NCBI GenBank assembly: GCA_009823505.1
Contig: VZQC01005904.1
Coordinates: forward strand, 230,044-294,043
Direction: 5' to 3'
Origin: Rhizomys pruinosus
Taxonomy: Eukaryota; Chordata; Mammalia; Rodentia; Spalacidae
DNA: 64,000 nucleotides
The notes beneath the pieces are model-generated. The model had not been told where the DNA came from. It was given only the letters and a program-made list of their open reading frames with translations, and did not search any database. Made by a program: the position numbers and the translations under genes. Positions 1 to 10,575 of the stretch are shown one piece after another. The first letter of the stretch is position 1. Every line of letters begins with the position of its first letter.

Positions 1-59
1 AATCCCCCTGGCTGAAGCGCCCAGCCCCTACCAGTGCTACAGGTGGTAGGACACATATT

Positions 60-258
60 TTTCTAAACAATAGAATGCGACCACTACAGACATAGCATGT
101 AAGTCACCCAGCTATTATGTAAATTCAACAGGAGGATGTACGCAAGTTCATTGCAAATATTAAATCATTTTATCTAAGAGGTTGAGTACCTGCAGATTTG
201 GGTATCTATGCAGTCAAGGCTTCTGGAATCGGTTCCCCATAGACATCAAAGTGACTGT
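60..258 (-). mobile_element. MER2/Tigger-type DNA transposon fragment, antisense
   Basis: Read on the minus strand, this stretch follows the MER2 end as I know it: a terminal part resembling 'ggtatcc..ggttcc', then 'ctcaa', then the AT-rich interior with a TAAATTATGT-like block. On the plus strand the signature is 'gttgagtacctgcagatttg' followed by 'ggttccccatagacatc'. Tigger elements are non-mobile fossils in mammals. The copy is diverged and truncated in the interior. The family call rests on remembered consensus similarity. Confidence 0.6.
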
Positions 259-261
259 GTA

Positions 262-335
262 TACAAGTGATATTATATATTATATATATATGTATATATA
301 TAAAACTTTACACACATACACACTTGATATTAGAT
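262..335. repeat. TA/CA-rich simple repeat
   Basis: Alternating TA runs (about 270-302) followed by 'acacatacacac'. Low complexity, just outside the Tigger end. The short ORF crossing it is an artefact. Confidence 0.75.
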
Positions 336-454
336 GTAGATGCACGCATGTCCACATATGCATAGATGGATGTATGACTGAAATGGTACTTATCTAATAA
401 AAATACTTGTATGTATTTTATGCACATATTAATTTATTTACTCTATTGTGGCTT

Positions 455-850
455 AAGATAATACCAAGTCTGAAAACAATGTAAGTATCCATCCATGATA
501 AACCAGTTAAATATACAATCTATACAATGGAGTGTTACATAGTCATTCAAGTTATATTAGCTGAGTAGACAATTCCATATCATATTCTTTTTTTCCTCAG
601 CACACTACACAGTGCCTACTGTACCCCCCATGAGGTGCTAGGGTTATACTTGACCTCACAAGGCAACTCTTCTATCTACAACTCTTCTGTAACTCTCTAA
701 TAGAGTTATTACACTATTCAGATGCAACATCTCTAGAGATACTGGAAAGAAGGTAAACAAAATGTAACTATGTAGCAATAGTAAGATTTGGGTGATTTTA
801 ATTTTCTCCTTTTATTTAGCTGTGTTTTCTAATTTTTCTGAAAAGAATGT
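455..850 (+). mobile_element. Ancient L1 (L1M) 3' end fragment
   Basis: The first part (about 470-560) resembles the mammalian L1M 3' segment ('ccatc..tgataaaccagttaaat', 'acaatggagtgttac'). The last part (about 770-850) resembles an L1M 3' UTR ('gggtgattttaattttctcc', 'tgtgttttctaatttttctg'). The middle (545-700) does not match and may be an older insertion. No reading frame survives. Confidence 0.55.
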
Positions 851-1262
851 TGTTCTAGTTTGTCTTCCATTGCTGTGACAAAACACTCTGACCAACACCA
901 ACTTGGGGAGGAAAGGGTTTATTCAGCTCACATCTCCTGGGTCACAGTTCATCACTTAGGGAGCCCAAGGCAGGAACTCAGGGCAGGAACCTGGAGGCAG
1001 GAGCTGAAGCACAGGCCATGGAGGAATGCTGTTCACTGGCTTGCTCCCCTGGCTCATGCCCAGCCTGCCTTCTTATACCATACACAACAACCTGCCCAGG
1101 GTAGCACTACTCGTAGTGGGCTGGGCCCTCCCACATTGCTTGCCAATCAAGACAATAATCCACAGATGTGGCCACAGGCCAGTCCAATAGAGCCAATTCC
1201 CCAATTGAGGCTCCCTCAACCCAGGTGTGTCAAGTTGACACTAAACTATCCAGCACAAATGT
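846..1262 (-). mobile_element. Solo ERVL/MaLR-class LTR, antisense, with 5-bp TSD
   Basis: On the minus strand the element runs TGTGCTGGATAG to CTAGAACA (body 851-1257), so it has the TG..CA ends of an LTR. It is flanked by the direct repeat AATGT at 846-850 and 1258-1262. A 5-bp duplication is what ERVL and MaLR integrases make. An AATAAA followed by 'ccctttcctccccaagttg' (read on the minus strand) matches the U3/R end of a very common rodent LTR. No internal retroviral sequence is present, so it is a solo LTR left by LTR-LTR recombination. I am not certain of the subfamily name (MT2/RMER-like). The 140-residue ORF over it is chance. Confidence 0.8.
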
Positions 1263-1289
1263 GTATCATGCAACAAAAATAAAGGAAGA

Positions 1290-1505
1290 GGGGCCAAGGC
1301 TGTAGCCCAGTTAATAGAGTGCTTGGCTAATTAGCACTATGCTGGGTTTGTTCCTCAGCACCGCATAAACTGGGCAAGGTGGTGCCTGCCTGTAATCCCA
1401 ACTCGTGGGAGGTAGAAGCAGGAGGTTATCCTCAGCTAGGTTACATATACGAGGCTCTGTCTCAGTGAATGAATGAATGAATGAACAAGTGAATGAAAAT
1501 AAACA
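1290..1505 (+). mobile_element. ID_B1 (B4 family) composite SINE
   Basis: A tRNA/ID-like left part ('ggccaaggctgtagcccagtt' type A box, 'gttcctcagcac' B box) runs directly into a B1 right part ('gggcaaggtggtgcctgcct', 'gtaatccca', 'gaggctctgtctca'). It ends in a GAAT-rich tail. This is the layout of ID-B1 composite SINEs. Confidence 0.7.
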
Positions 1506-2424
1506 AAGAAAAGCAAATGATTTACATAGAGACATCAAACCAGAGTTCTGTGCTTGAGTGTAATTTTTCATGTGAGTTGTAGGTAGGGCAGGACAGAGAG
1601 CGAAAGGGAGGCTGTGGGTGGTGGTTTAGGACCTCATGCTGGGATGCTCTCTACCAGCTGCTAGGCTCTTGTGTCAGCTGGTTTGGAGTCTAGACTGTGC
1701 CCTGACACTGAACTCTCTGCTTTCTGTTTCCACACAATAAAATGAAGTATTCAGCTCCACCTGGAGAGGGAAGAATTAGAGGTGGCATGTGACCGAATTC
1801 TCTCCATGTGCCTGAGAAAGAGGCCGAGTCCACTGGGGAGAAGGGATGCTAATAGATTAGGATGGCTGCTTTTTCACCACATGGCCAAGGGTTCCCCCCA
1901 TGCCCTCCAGCTCAGCAGGTGCTGCCCTGCCCTCCTGGGCTATCCTGCCCTCCTTCCATACCTCAGGTACAGCTATCTTTGTGTCTGGCAATTGAACCAG
2001 GGAAGTTCTTGTATTTATTTTTTTAACTGCCAGTAGTAGTATCTGGCTACATAGGAATAATTGAATGATGAATAGATTATAAACAATTACCAAACATGAA
2101 CATAATTGCTAAATAAAGGTGTGCAGTTTTCTAAGTAAGATTATCGTTTGGATGTATTGATTCTGCTTTCTTTCATCAAAGCATGCCAGCCCGGAAAATC
2201 AATGCCATCTCTGTTTGTGAGTCTCAGGACACCAGGAAGGAAGGTGGCCAGTCCCATCATGGACAGAGCAGCCAAAGGCCAGGATCTACTTTTGCCATAT
2301 TTTATGTGTACCCATGTATGAGTTTATGCATGTGATGGGCACACATACATGCACATGTGCATAGAAGACAGGATAATCCTGGAGCATTGCATTTCAGGAG
2401 CTATCCACTTTGCTTTTGTTTTAA
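1506..2424. other. Unique sequence, no gene seen
   Basis: No SINE, LTR or L1 signature was recognised. The two short opposing ORFs at 1782-2093 have no family motif, no conserved-looking composition and no splice context. Confidence 0.6.
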
Positions 2425-2655
2425 GGGTCTTCCTTTGGCCCCAGGATCACCAATTCGGCTAGGCCGGCTGGCCAGGGAGCCTCAGAGATCTTTCCATCTC
2501 CTTTCTGATGCTGGTGTTATAAGCTCATGCCACTAGGCCAGGGTTTTTTGTTGTTGTTGTTGTTGTTTTGTTTTTTATTGTGGGACGTGGGGATCAAACT
2601 CATGTCCTCAGACTTGCATGGAACACACTTCACTAATTAGCTATCTCCCTAGCAC
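2425..2655 (-). mobile_element. B4 SINE, antisense
   Basis: Reads in the reverse of B4: 'ccaattcggctaggccggct' and 'ggccagggagcctcagagat', a TTG-rich linker, then 'gggatcaaactcatgtcctc' and 'agctatctccctagc' (B box and A box complements). A (TTG)n stretch sits where the internal A-rich linker should be. Confidence 0.75.
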
Positions 2656-2679
2656 AATTGCCTCATGTGTCTTCTTTTG

Positions 2680-2820
2680 TTTGGGGACAGTGTCTTCCTG
2701 TGCAGCCCTAGCTGGCCTGCTACTCTCTCTATAGTCCAGGCTGGCCTCAAACTCACAGAGATCCACCTGCCTCTGCCTCCCAAGTGCTGGGATCACAGGC
2801 GTGTTACCATGCCTGGCTTT
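2680..2820 (-). mobile_element. B1 SINE, antisense
   Basis: Clear B1 complement: 'ggacagtgtcttcctgtgca', 'caggctggcctcaaactcac', 'agatccacctgcctctgcct', 'cccaagtgctgggatcacag'. The ORF crossing it is the usual antisense B1 frame. Confidence 0.9.
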
Positions 2821-3082
2821 TTCTGGTGTTTTAAGCTCTTCTTTTATACACAGGGCTAGAACCCTAGTCAGGGCTCAAATCTAGATTATGTTTCTTCTCA
2901 GTTGTGTTGCTTTAGACACATCACTTTAACATTTGTGGCTCAGATTTCTGGTTCATGGGTGGTCTCCCACAGGCTTTAAGGGTTCCACAACCCTGTGCTG
3001 GTCCTCAGTCTCTGTAGAATTGTGACCTTGGATGGTTTAGTGGGAAGTCCTCTGTACCTGAGAATCTAGACAAAATATGGAT

Positions 3083-3535
3083 CTCTCTCTCTCTCCCCGT
3101 CTCTCTCCCTCTCCCCCTCTCTCTCCCTCTCTCCTTCTCCCTCTCTCCCTCCCTCTCTCTCTCTTTCCCTCTTTCCTCTTCCTCTCTCCTTCCTTTCCTC
3201 CCAGGTTTGCACATTTCTCCTCTGAAGTGACTCCTGCTAGTCCACATCTAGAGACGGTCCTGTCCTTCCCTCCTCTTCCCAGCTCCCTTTCCCTTCCTCC
3301 CCTTCCCTTCCCCCCTTCCCTTCTTCCTCTTCCCCCTCCCCTCCCCTCCCCTCCCCTCCCTTCCCCTCCGTTTCCTTCCTCCCTGCCCTGCCCTCTCTTT
3401 CTCTTCTCTTCCTTTCCCTGTACTTCCTTCCCCTCCCTTCTTCTGTCCCCCCTTCTCACATCCTCCCCCCCCCCCCGCCCTCTTCTGCCCTCCCCCCCCT
3501 CGCATCCTTCCTCTCCTTCCTTTCTGGGTCTCTAA
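3083..3535. repeat. 450-bp polypyrimidine tract (CT/CCTT/C-rich)
   Basis: Almost purely C and T on the plus strand, moving from CTCTCC to CCTTCCC and CCCCTCCC motifs and ending in runs of C (3465-3500). A short non-pyrimidine island lies at about 3204-3262. Strand asymmetry opens long ORFs in several frames (Ser/Pro/Leu on plus, Arg/Gly/Glu on minus). None is a gene. Mirror-symmetric blocks could form H-DNA triplexes. Confidence 0.9.
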
Positions 3536-5020
3536 AGCTCCTCTTCGCCTTTCTGGACTCTTGCTGCCTGTCTCCCCCAGCTCCCAGAGAAGGGATTATT
3601 TTGTTCTCCTTCTGCCACTGAGGAGCCCTCCGAAGTCCTAGTCCTCTCCAGCCTTATCTCTTCACCCACCCCCCAACCCTCATAAAACATGTCTCCGTTT
3701 CTGACTGTGAAAGATCGCCTGGACTGATACTGCTGAGGAACAAACAAACAAACAAGCTGCCCCCCCCTCCCCCCAGTTCTTTGTGCTTTCTATCATCTGA
3801 AGGCTTGATGGATGGGACCTGGGCCACCGCAGGGGTCAAGAGCTCCCCATATTCCAAGATACACTTGGAGGACACTGGGGGCTGCAAGTGCTTCCACAGC
3901 CTTTGGTGGCCAGCTCCACTCCAGCTTAGCAGACCTGGGCTTGTCGGAACTGGCCCCTTCCCTAGTCTCTCCCTCTCTCTCTCTCTTCCTTTCCATATTT
4001 TTGATACCTTTAAGGAAGCTGGAGCAGAGTTCGGTAGCTAGGAAACCATTGGCCTCCTCGGCAGGGCTTCTCCTGGGGATGGTTCTCCTGGGGATGGTTC
4101 TCCTGGGGATGGTTCTCCTGGGATGGTTCTCCTGGGGATGGCTAAGCCCCAGTTCTATAGCATCACAGGGAAGTGGAGAGGCCAGAGGCCTCCCGCTCCT
4201 CTTAAATCCTGAGCTTGAGAATTTTGTAATAAAGCAGAGTTGACCTCAGAGCCGGAGCAAATATGGCTGACCACCCCTGTAGCTTGAGACATAGAAGCTT
4301 CTAGAGGAGCAGAAAATATGTCTGGATGCTCTCACTGTTAGAAGGCACCCCTGAGACACAGGGACTACTCGTAAGTCAGTGATAGAGAGAGTGTAAGTGG
4401 GAGGTACGGCCAGGAGGCCAAGGTCCTGGGGCCTTCCTAGGCAGTGCTGGTCTCTTTACCAAAAATAATCCTCCCAGCAGGAAGCAGGCAAGACCTTCCA
4501 CATTGCTGGTGTATGTGACTGTCCCCAGAGTCCATCCCAGTCTTGTTTTAAATGGCTCAGTGATCAGGTTCTGTGTTCCTCCTTCAGTGCTGTCCCCTCT
4601 GCCTGGGTTTAGAGAAGAGTCTCTGTCCCCATCCTCTACTGAGTGCCAGGCACTAGCCCAGACCCCTACCCATGCGGCCCTTCTCTGGATCCCTGAGCCA
4701 GGACACAGCGGTGGCTGTGCCCTCATCCCACAGGAGGCAGAGGAGGTCTGAAGGCTATGCAAAGGCTATTCCTCTGCCCAAGCCCTGCCACAGCCTCCAG
4801 TATAGTGGAGTATATGGGTGGTCCATCCCACAGAAATGGTGCTGACTCCTGTTAGAACTATGCTGGCTGATGCTGGAGCTTTGGAGTTTCTTAATGAGGC
4901 ACCCTGCATAAATCAGCTCAGCTCGGGTACCAAGAAGCAATGCTGACAATGAGGTCGGAACGATGTCAGCTGAAGACCTGCAATGAATGACCCATCTGTG
5001 CTGACTCTTTTCTTAACCTT
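3536..5020. other. Unique sequence with one small tandem repeat, no gene seen
   Basis: No repeat family was recognised apart from the 15-bp array listed separately. Short ORFs on both strands overlap each other and lack family features. There is a C8 run near 3760. Confidence 0.5.
4068..4141 (+). repeat. 15-bp minisatellite, about five units
   Basis: The unit 'tctcctggggatggt' repeats about five times; one unit lacks a G ('tctcctgggatggt'). That single-base loss shifts the frame, so the overlapping ORF does not reflect selection for a repeat protein. Confidence 0.9.
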
Positions 5021-5054
5021 CTCCTTAAAGGAGAAGAGTTACAGCAACCCTCTC

Positions 5055-5125
5055 ATGGGATGAGATTAAATGAACCATGTGTGAAGTACTCAGCCTAGAG
5101 CAGCACAACAGTGTGAATATTAGTA
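5055..5125 (+). mobile_element. MIR SINE, 3' part
   Basis: 'gatgagattaaatgaaccat' followed by 'gtgaagtactcagcctagag' and 'cagtgtgaatattagtagc' follows the MIR 3' half (gattaaatga..gcgcttagaacagtgcctgg..). Confidence 0.5.
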
Positions 5126-5149
5126 GCATTAATTGCAGTGGCCGGAGGC

Positions 5150-5278
5150 CAATCCCTTCACCTCTGGAAGCCTCTATTTCCTCATCTGCAAGAGAGAGAA
5201 ATAAAAATAGCCTCTCCACATGATTGCTGGGAGGGTCAAGAGGAAAATCCTTCTATGCTGTAAATGATTATATCTACA
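5150..5278 (+). mobile_element. MIR SINE, core to 3' part
   Basis: 'cctctatttcctcatctgca' followed by an A-rich stretch and 'tgattgctgggagggtcaag' matches the MIR core downstream of the tRNA-like head. It is adjacent to another MIR piece in the same orientation, so the two may be separate insertions. Confidence 0.65.
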
Positions 5279-5382
5279 GTCATAACCAATGAAAATCTTC
5301 TTCTGCCTATAAGTGGCTCCATTAGGCAGTTACTATCTTTCAAAGCTGAGCATTATTGGCCACCATATCCATCCATGTAAAT

Positions 5383-5492
5383 ACACACACGCACACACAC
5401 ACATGCTCACACACTCGCAAACATACACACACATACACACTCACATGTGCACCCGCGTGCACATACACGCACACACGCACACACACAGGAAG
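5383..5492. repeat. (CA)n-rich microsatellite
   Basis: An interrupted CA/CATA/CGCA tract. The His/Thr-rich and Cys/Val-rich ORFs on the two strands are translations of the repeat. Confidence 0.95.
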
Positions 5493-6805
5493 ATACACCC
5501 ACAGGTTTATGTAAAGTGAGTATCTGGAAGCCATGTTGAAGACCTGGTCTTCCCCCCTGCTCTCCTGGGTCGGTCTCCTTCCCATGGACTTCGCAGTCCA
5601 TTGAAGCCAGTAAAGAATGCAGAGAACACAGTGCCTTTGTGTGAAAACAGAAGGGAACCCCTTTCCTGGGACACACCTTGGCATGTGATGATTGGTTAAT
5701 CTTGTTTAGCCATTTGATAGGATTCAGACAGGAAATACACCTCTGAGTAGGAAGGAAAAGTGGGAAGGGAGGAAGGCCCCGGACCAGCATTCACCTCTCT
5801 GCTTCCCAACTGCAGATCCAAGCAGCTGCCTCCCGCCCCAGCCACCGAGCCTTCCCTCCATGACGGACTGTATCCTCAAACCACCAGCCAGGAAACCACC
5901 TCCATGAAGCGGCTAAGTCACAGAAACTAGGAAAGTACTAATACTGGTAGGAACTGGTTTTTAATTCTTGCTCACCCCTCTCCTGCACACCTTGTTCACA
6001 GGGCTGGCATGTAGGCTGCGGACTCACACATGTCCATCAGGCAGGTGGGGTGTCAATGGGATGAGTCAGGCTACTTGCTGTGAAGGAGCAGGGAAGGTGG
6101 TGATGCAGACGGAGGTACAGCATCCAGGTGGGGGTCTCAGGAGCAGATGCGGCCAGCTTGAAGGCACCGCTAGATGCAGGCCCTGGAAGCTCAGCACCTC
6201 CCAGTTATCTAGAGAAATCTAAACAGCCAAGTGAGCTTTGCTGGTTAAAAAAAAAAAAATCACTGTGCAGGTCAGAAAACCACGTCTAAGGCAGGTAGGC
6301 TGTGTTAGGCCCCAGGCTATTTGCAAGATTTCATCATAATCTGAACTCCCACGCCAGGAAGTGGGGCGCTCCACCCTCCTCCCTACGCCCCTGCTTCTAT
6401 CCTTCCCTCCCCCCTCCTTCCTTCTCCTTGGCTTTCTTTTCTTCCCAAGCTTCCAGGCTTGGCATGGCTATTTCTCTCCTCCCAGTCTTAAAATCTTTAC
6501 TCATGGGCTCCCCTCTCACTTCCATTCCTAACTCCTGACAAGTAGCACTGCACCTTTGACCACGTGCCCCCCCCACCCTGCCATCCACTTTCTTTGACTT
6601 TCAGTGGCTCCTTCCTAAATGCTTGAAGCCAAGACAGCCTGCCTAGCACAGCATCTGGTACTAGATATATGCCCTCGTGACCAAACTCAAACTCCTCAGG
6701 AAGTCAATAGTTCACCAGCTCCCAACCCAGCCAGATTCGAGCTCCCCAGAGGCCTCCACTGCTTTGTTTGGCTGTGATTTCCTCTCCCTATGTAGACAAA
6801 CTCTT
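5493..6805. other. Unique sequence, no gene seen
   Basis: No recognised repeats apart from a short A13 run near 6247-6259 and pyrimidine-rich patches at 6380-6440. Short ORFs on both strands show no domain. Confidence 0.5.
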
Positions 6806-6811
6806 CAGAAC

Positions 6812-6915
6812 TTAGCATGAGCGACTGGGGTGTATAGTCCAATGGTAAAATTTGCCTCACCATGTGTGAGCCCCTAGATTCCATCCCCAGTCTACAAAAA
6901 CAAACAAAAAAAAGC
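6812..6915 (+). mobile_element. ID SINE
   Basis: The ID layout is present: 'actggggtgtatagtccaat' (A box), 'ttccatccccagtc' (B box side), then an A/C-rich tail 'aaaaacaaacaaaaaaaa'. ID elements derive from BC1/tRNA-Ala. It is not a functional tRNA: there is no foldable acceptor stem. Confidence 0.75.
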
Positions 6916-7064
6916 TTTTCAGGAGTCTCAGCTCTTCCTTTAAGTTTCCATGAATGTTCTGGTTGCTGTTTCCCAGAATCTCTGCTGTTATAAGGAAGAT
7001 TTGACCCCAAGAGTTTCTGGCACTGGGCAGTCGCTACCTCTTCAGTGGCACTGAATCCCATCCG

Positions 7065-7500
7065 TCATGGTTAGTTTTAATTATCAACTTGACCCAGCCT
7101 AGAATCACCTAGGAAGGGAGGCTCAGGAAGGGACTGTCTACCTCAGGGTGGCTTGTGGGGGATTGTCAGCATTGAGTTAATTGATATAAGAAGACCCAGC
7201 CCAGTGTGGGTGGACCCATTCCCTAGGCATGGGGACCTGGACTGTGTAAGAATGGAGAGCACAAGCAAGCAGCCAAGCCTGTGTGTTCATTTTCATTTTC
7301 TCTGCTCTTGATGTGGATGTGATGTGACTGGCTGCTTGAAGTTCCTGACTCCTGTTCCCTGGACTGCATTCTGGAATTGTGAGCTGAAATAATCCTGTTT
7401 CTCCCCCAAGTTGCTTTTGTCAGTTGTTTTGTTTGTTGTTGTTTGATTGATTGCTTGCTTGCTTGATTGATTATAGCAACAGAAGCGAAACTGGAACACC
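7065..7500 (+). mobile_element. ERVL-type rodent LTR, sense
   Basis: Starts 'tggttagttttaattatcaa' with 'cttgacccagcctagaatca', contains 'aagacccagcccagtgtggg', and ends with a poly(A)-signal region 'gagctgaaataatcctg' and 'attatagcaacagaagcgaa'. This is the MLT2/MT2-like arrangement. A GATT/GCTT simple repeat (7440-7473) has expanded within its 3' part. No internal proviral sequence is seen. I could not find an exact target duplication. Confidence 0.7.
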
Positions 7501-7821
7501 ATCTTTTTATAGATTGGAGGCCCTTGGGTGCAGCTGACACTCGTACCTTTCTGGTCCTTTCTGGCCCCATCTGTCCTGTATATAGCAGCTGGTCATCAAA
7601 AGCTTAATTATCAACATGAACTCTATCATTTTTTTCCCCCTTCAAATCTCTGAGGAGTGTGGACTCCTCTTCAGGATGAGGGAAGCCTTGTGTGCTGCTG
7701 TTGGTTTTAAGCACATGAGTTCCTGTTCAAGAGATGTTTCCAAAAGCAACTTGGTTTCTGTGCCAAGAATACACCCTACAGGCCTGTACATCTGTCAAAA
7801 CCACACTGGCAGCCACTGCCC

Positions 7822-7978
7822 TGTGTGTGTGTTGTGTGTGTATGTGTGTGCTATATGTGTGTGTATGTGTGTGTTGTGTGTACGTGTGTGTTGCGTGTAT
7901 GTGGGTATGTATGTGTTGTGTGTATGTTTGTGCTGTATGTGGGTATGTGTGTGTTGTGTGTATGTTGGTATGTGTGTG
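7822..7978. repeat. (GT)n-rich microsatellite
   Basis: GT/GTAT repeats interrupted by CTATAT and TTGC. A 199-residue ORF (7616-8215) runs through it only because GTGTAT and TGTGTG lack stops in that frame. Its middle is Cys/Val repeat, and neither end resembles a known protein. Confidence 0.95.
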
Positions 7979-9720
7979 ACCATGACAGCCAAAGCCAACC
8001 TCCTAGAGGAGCCCAAGAGGCAAGTACGCCCTTCCGAGGACTTCCACACATGCTCTGGAAACCTCTTCATTCTCTACCCCATTTCCCTTCTTCTCATGAT
8101 CAACTTGGAGAACTATGACATTGCCACTGAGTTCCTGATGGGTCTGTCCAAGGCAGAACTGCTACCTGTAGCTACTCTGCAGGAAATCCATTTTCTTATG
8201 TTCAAGTTATTATAGAATAAAAGGGTTTGTGATCTAGAAAGTTTCAAAAATATTGACCATTGACCAGGGTTTCTCTGCTACAGGACTTCTCAGAGCCGTT
8301 AATGTCCCATGGCTCAACAGAGGGACAGGTCACACTCTTGTCAGTTTCTAGGGAGTAAGGCTTGCTGTGTCTGAGAGGAGCCCTGAGGGACTGGGTGGTG
8401 ACATTGCATCCAGGGAGGGGGTGCTGTGCAGACACAGAGCCAGCACTCTGACCCAGGCTGCCCACAGTGCTGCTTCCTCTTGGGCCCAGGCCTTCTTCTG
8501 CTTCCCCTCCAGCCTGGCTAGTTTTGCTGTAATTGTATTCCCATATGTGTCCAGTCTGGCTTGATACAACTCTGGCCACTGACCTCTGGAATAGTCTAAG
8601 GCCTCGTAGGGGGTTGTGTCCTGAGATTACCCCCATCCCTGGCAGCTATCTCTGGGAATTCAGGAATTCTGATTCTTGAAAGACCAGTGGCCAGTGCGGG
8701 GCTGACCACACATGTGCTCTTTTGTGTGTCCTGTGCTCTTGGCATGGCCAGGGAACCTCAGAGATCTAAGAACTCTGTTCACACCAAAAGGCGTTCAGAG
8801 CAAAACAAAATTCGATTGCACAGTGGCTCCCAGAAGTCTGACATGGGTGGACCCTAAAATGCCACTCCATGATTTTAACTACTATTTTCTTTGATTCTAA
8901 GATGTCATCAATTGTAAGACACACCATTGTTTTAGGAACAGCTTGTAGGGGGGTGACAAAAAGAAAGAAAAAAAGAAACCACGTGGAGTGTACCAACTAA
9001 TTGTAGGACACATCCTGATTTCAGAATAATTAAAATGTGAACAATTGTGTGCCTTGGGATTGAGGAAATAGACTATTTCTACAGGTCAGGGCTGGCTTCC
9101 TTTTCATTACTATGGAGGAAGCTGAGAAGTAGGCTCCAGGCAAGAAGGCAGGAGCCTGGGGTGCTGGGCAGGTGTTTGATCTCACAAAATAGTTATTGAC
9201 CTACCATGTGGTCTAGCACTGTGCAGTTAGGAGGGACGGGGTCACCATCCCCTGCCTTCACTCTCTAGTATGTGGCTGCTGTATTGTGTCAAGTAGCCTC
9301 TTATTAGGACTGTCTGAGTCTGTGTGGAAAGCCATTTTGTAAACTGAATAAGAACTTCACCATTTTTCCCACATAAAACCACCACCAATTCATGAGGCTA
9401 AAAAAAGCAGAAGCATATTCTGAGTGTTTTGGAATGATAGAAGTGCAGGAAAGCTAAGAAAGGTCTTTCAATGGTCCAAGCACAACGGGAGGGTGCTATG
9501 GTGTTGACTGACATGTTCTGGCTTGAACACTCACGCATGTTCCTGAACCTTGCAGCTTTCTTGTGGTCACAGCTCCAGTTTCTGTCCACAGGCTTCTGAT
9601 TCTAGTGACCAGAAGAGGAAAAGCAGGTGACATAGCTTCTGTTTTTATCCTGAAAAGTCTGAGGCATGGGGTTCACCCTTGTCCTTGACTTTGTACTACT
9701 GCAAGAGACAGTAAGTATGG
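7979..9720. other. Mostly unique sequence, no gene seen
   Basis: At 8890-9025 two direct copies of 'aattgta(a/g)gacacacc'-like sequence may be an old DNA transposon remnant; I cannot name it. At 9170-9290 an ancient L2/MIR-like relic is possible ('agttattgacctaccatgtg'). No exon or family motif was seen. Confidence 0.45.
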
Positions 9721-9724
9721 TTGT

Positions 9725-9855
9725 TCTTTGGTATCCCTAAGGGGTGGGCTCAGGGTTCCTGACAATACCAAAATCTGCAGATGCTCAAGCCCCTTGCATA
9801 GAATGGTGAAATATTTTCATATAATAAGTGCATATCTTTCTATTCTGCAGATCAC
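9725..9855 (+). mobile_element. MER2/Tigger-type fragment, 5' end
   Basis: 'ctttggtatccctaaggggt', then 'aataccaaaatctgcagatg', then 'ctcaagcccc' and an AT-rich 'atattttcatataa' follow the MER2 5' terminal region in sense orientation. A piece resembling the other terminus lies at 11827-11910 in the same orientation. Confidence 0.65.
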
Positions 9856-9902
9856 AGCTTCCTAAGCTGTGGGTTATAAGCCTCTATGAAGTCACATAAC
9901 TG

Positions 9903-10300
9903 CCCTAGTTTCCTGTCTGTTGCTGTGATAAAATAGTCTGACCACAAGCAACTTAGAAGAGGAAAGGGTTTATTTGCCTCTACTTCCAGGTCACAGTCTA
10001 TCACTGAGGGAAGTCATGGCAGGAATTCAAGGCAGGAACCTGTAGCAGAAACCATGGAGGAACACCACTCGCTAGCTTGTTTGTAGGCTTATGGTAGTAG
10101 CATTTTATAAAGCCTAGGAGCACCTGCCTAGGTATGGTGTCACCCACAGTGGGCATCTTCCTGCATCAATTAATAATCAAGAGAATCCCTCACAGGTATG
10201 CCCACAGGCCAATCTGATCTAAGAAATTCTTCAATGGAAGCCTGCCACTCAGATAACTCAGGAATGTGTCAAGTTGACAATTAAAGCTAACTAGGCCAGG
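9903..10300 (-). mobile_element. ERVL-type LTR, antisense
   Basis: Same family as the LTR at 851-1257: 'gttgctgtgataaaatagtc', 'gaggaaagggtttatttgcc', 'catggaggaacaccactcgc', ending 'gtgtcaagttgacaattaaa'. More diverged than the first copy. It lies between the two MER2 pieces. Confidence 0.7.
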
Positions 10301-10575
10301 AGTTCATGACAGATTTGGATACAAAAAAAGGTTTCTGAATGTACAAAGACCAAAAGTTGATTCAAAATGAAATGTGTAGTGAATTTGAGGTGCTTCTGGG
10401 AGCTCTTGTCTGTGCTGTGTCTTACCATATCACTGTTGCCTTTCTGAACACAGAGGAGCACTTTATACTGCACATGCTGTCTCAGCACACAATGCCAACA
10501 CAGGCCACGTGAAGCACCTCAGCTCAGCTGTGAGACTGTTGTCTGTTATGAACTGCTGTGTTTTTACTATGAATA

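Noticed and set aside
3005..3535. Several Ser/Pro/Leu and Arg/Glu/Gly ORFs
   Set aside because: Produced by the polypyrimidine tract. Mutually overlapping on both strands.
7616..8215. 199-codon ORF
   Set aside because: Its middle third is translated (GT)n microsatellite. The flanks have no family motif, and the frame stays open only because the repeat has no stop.
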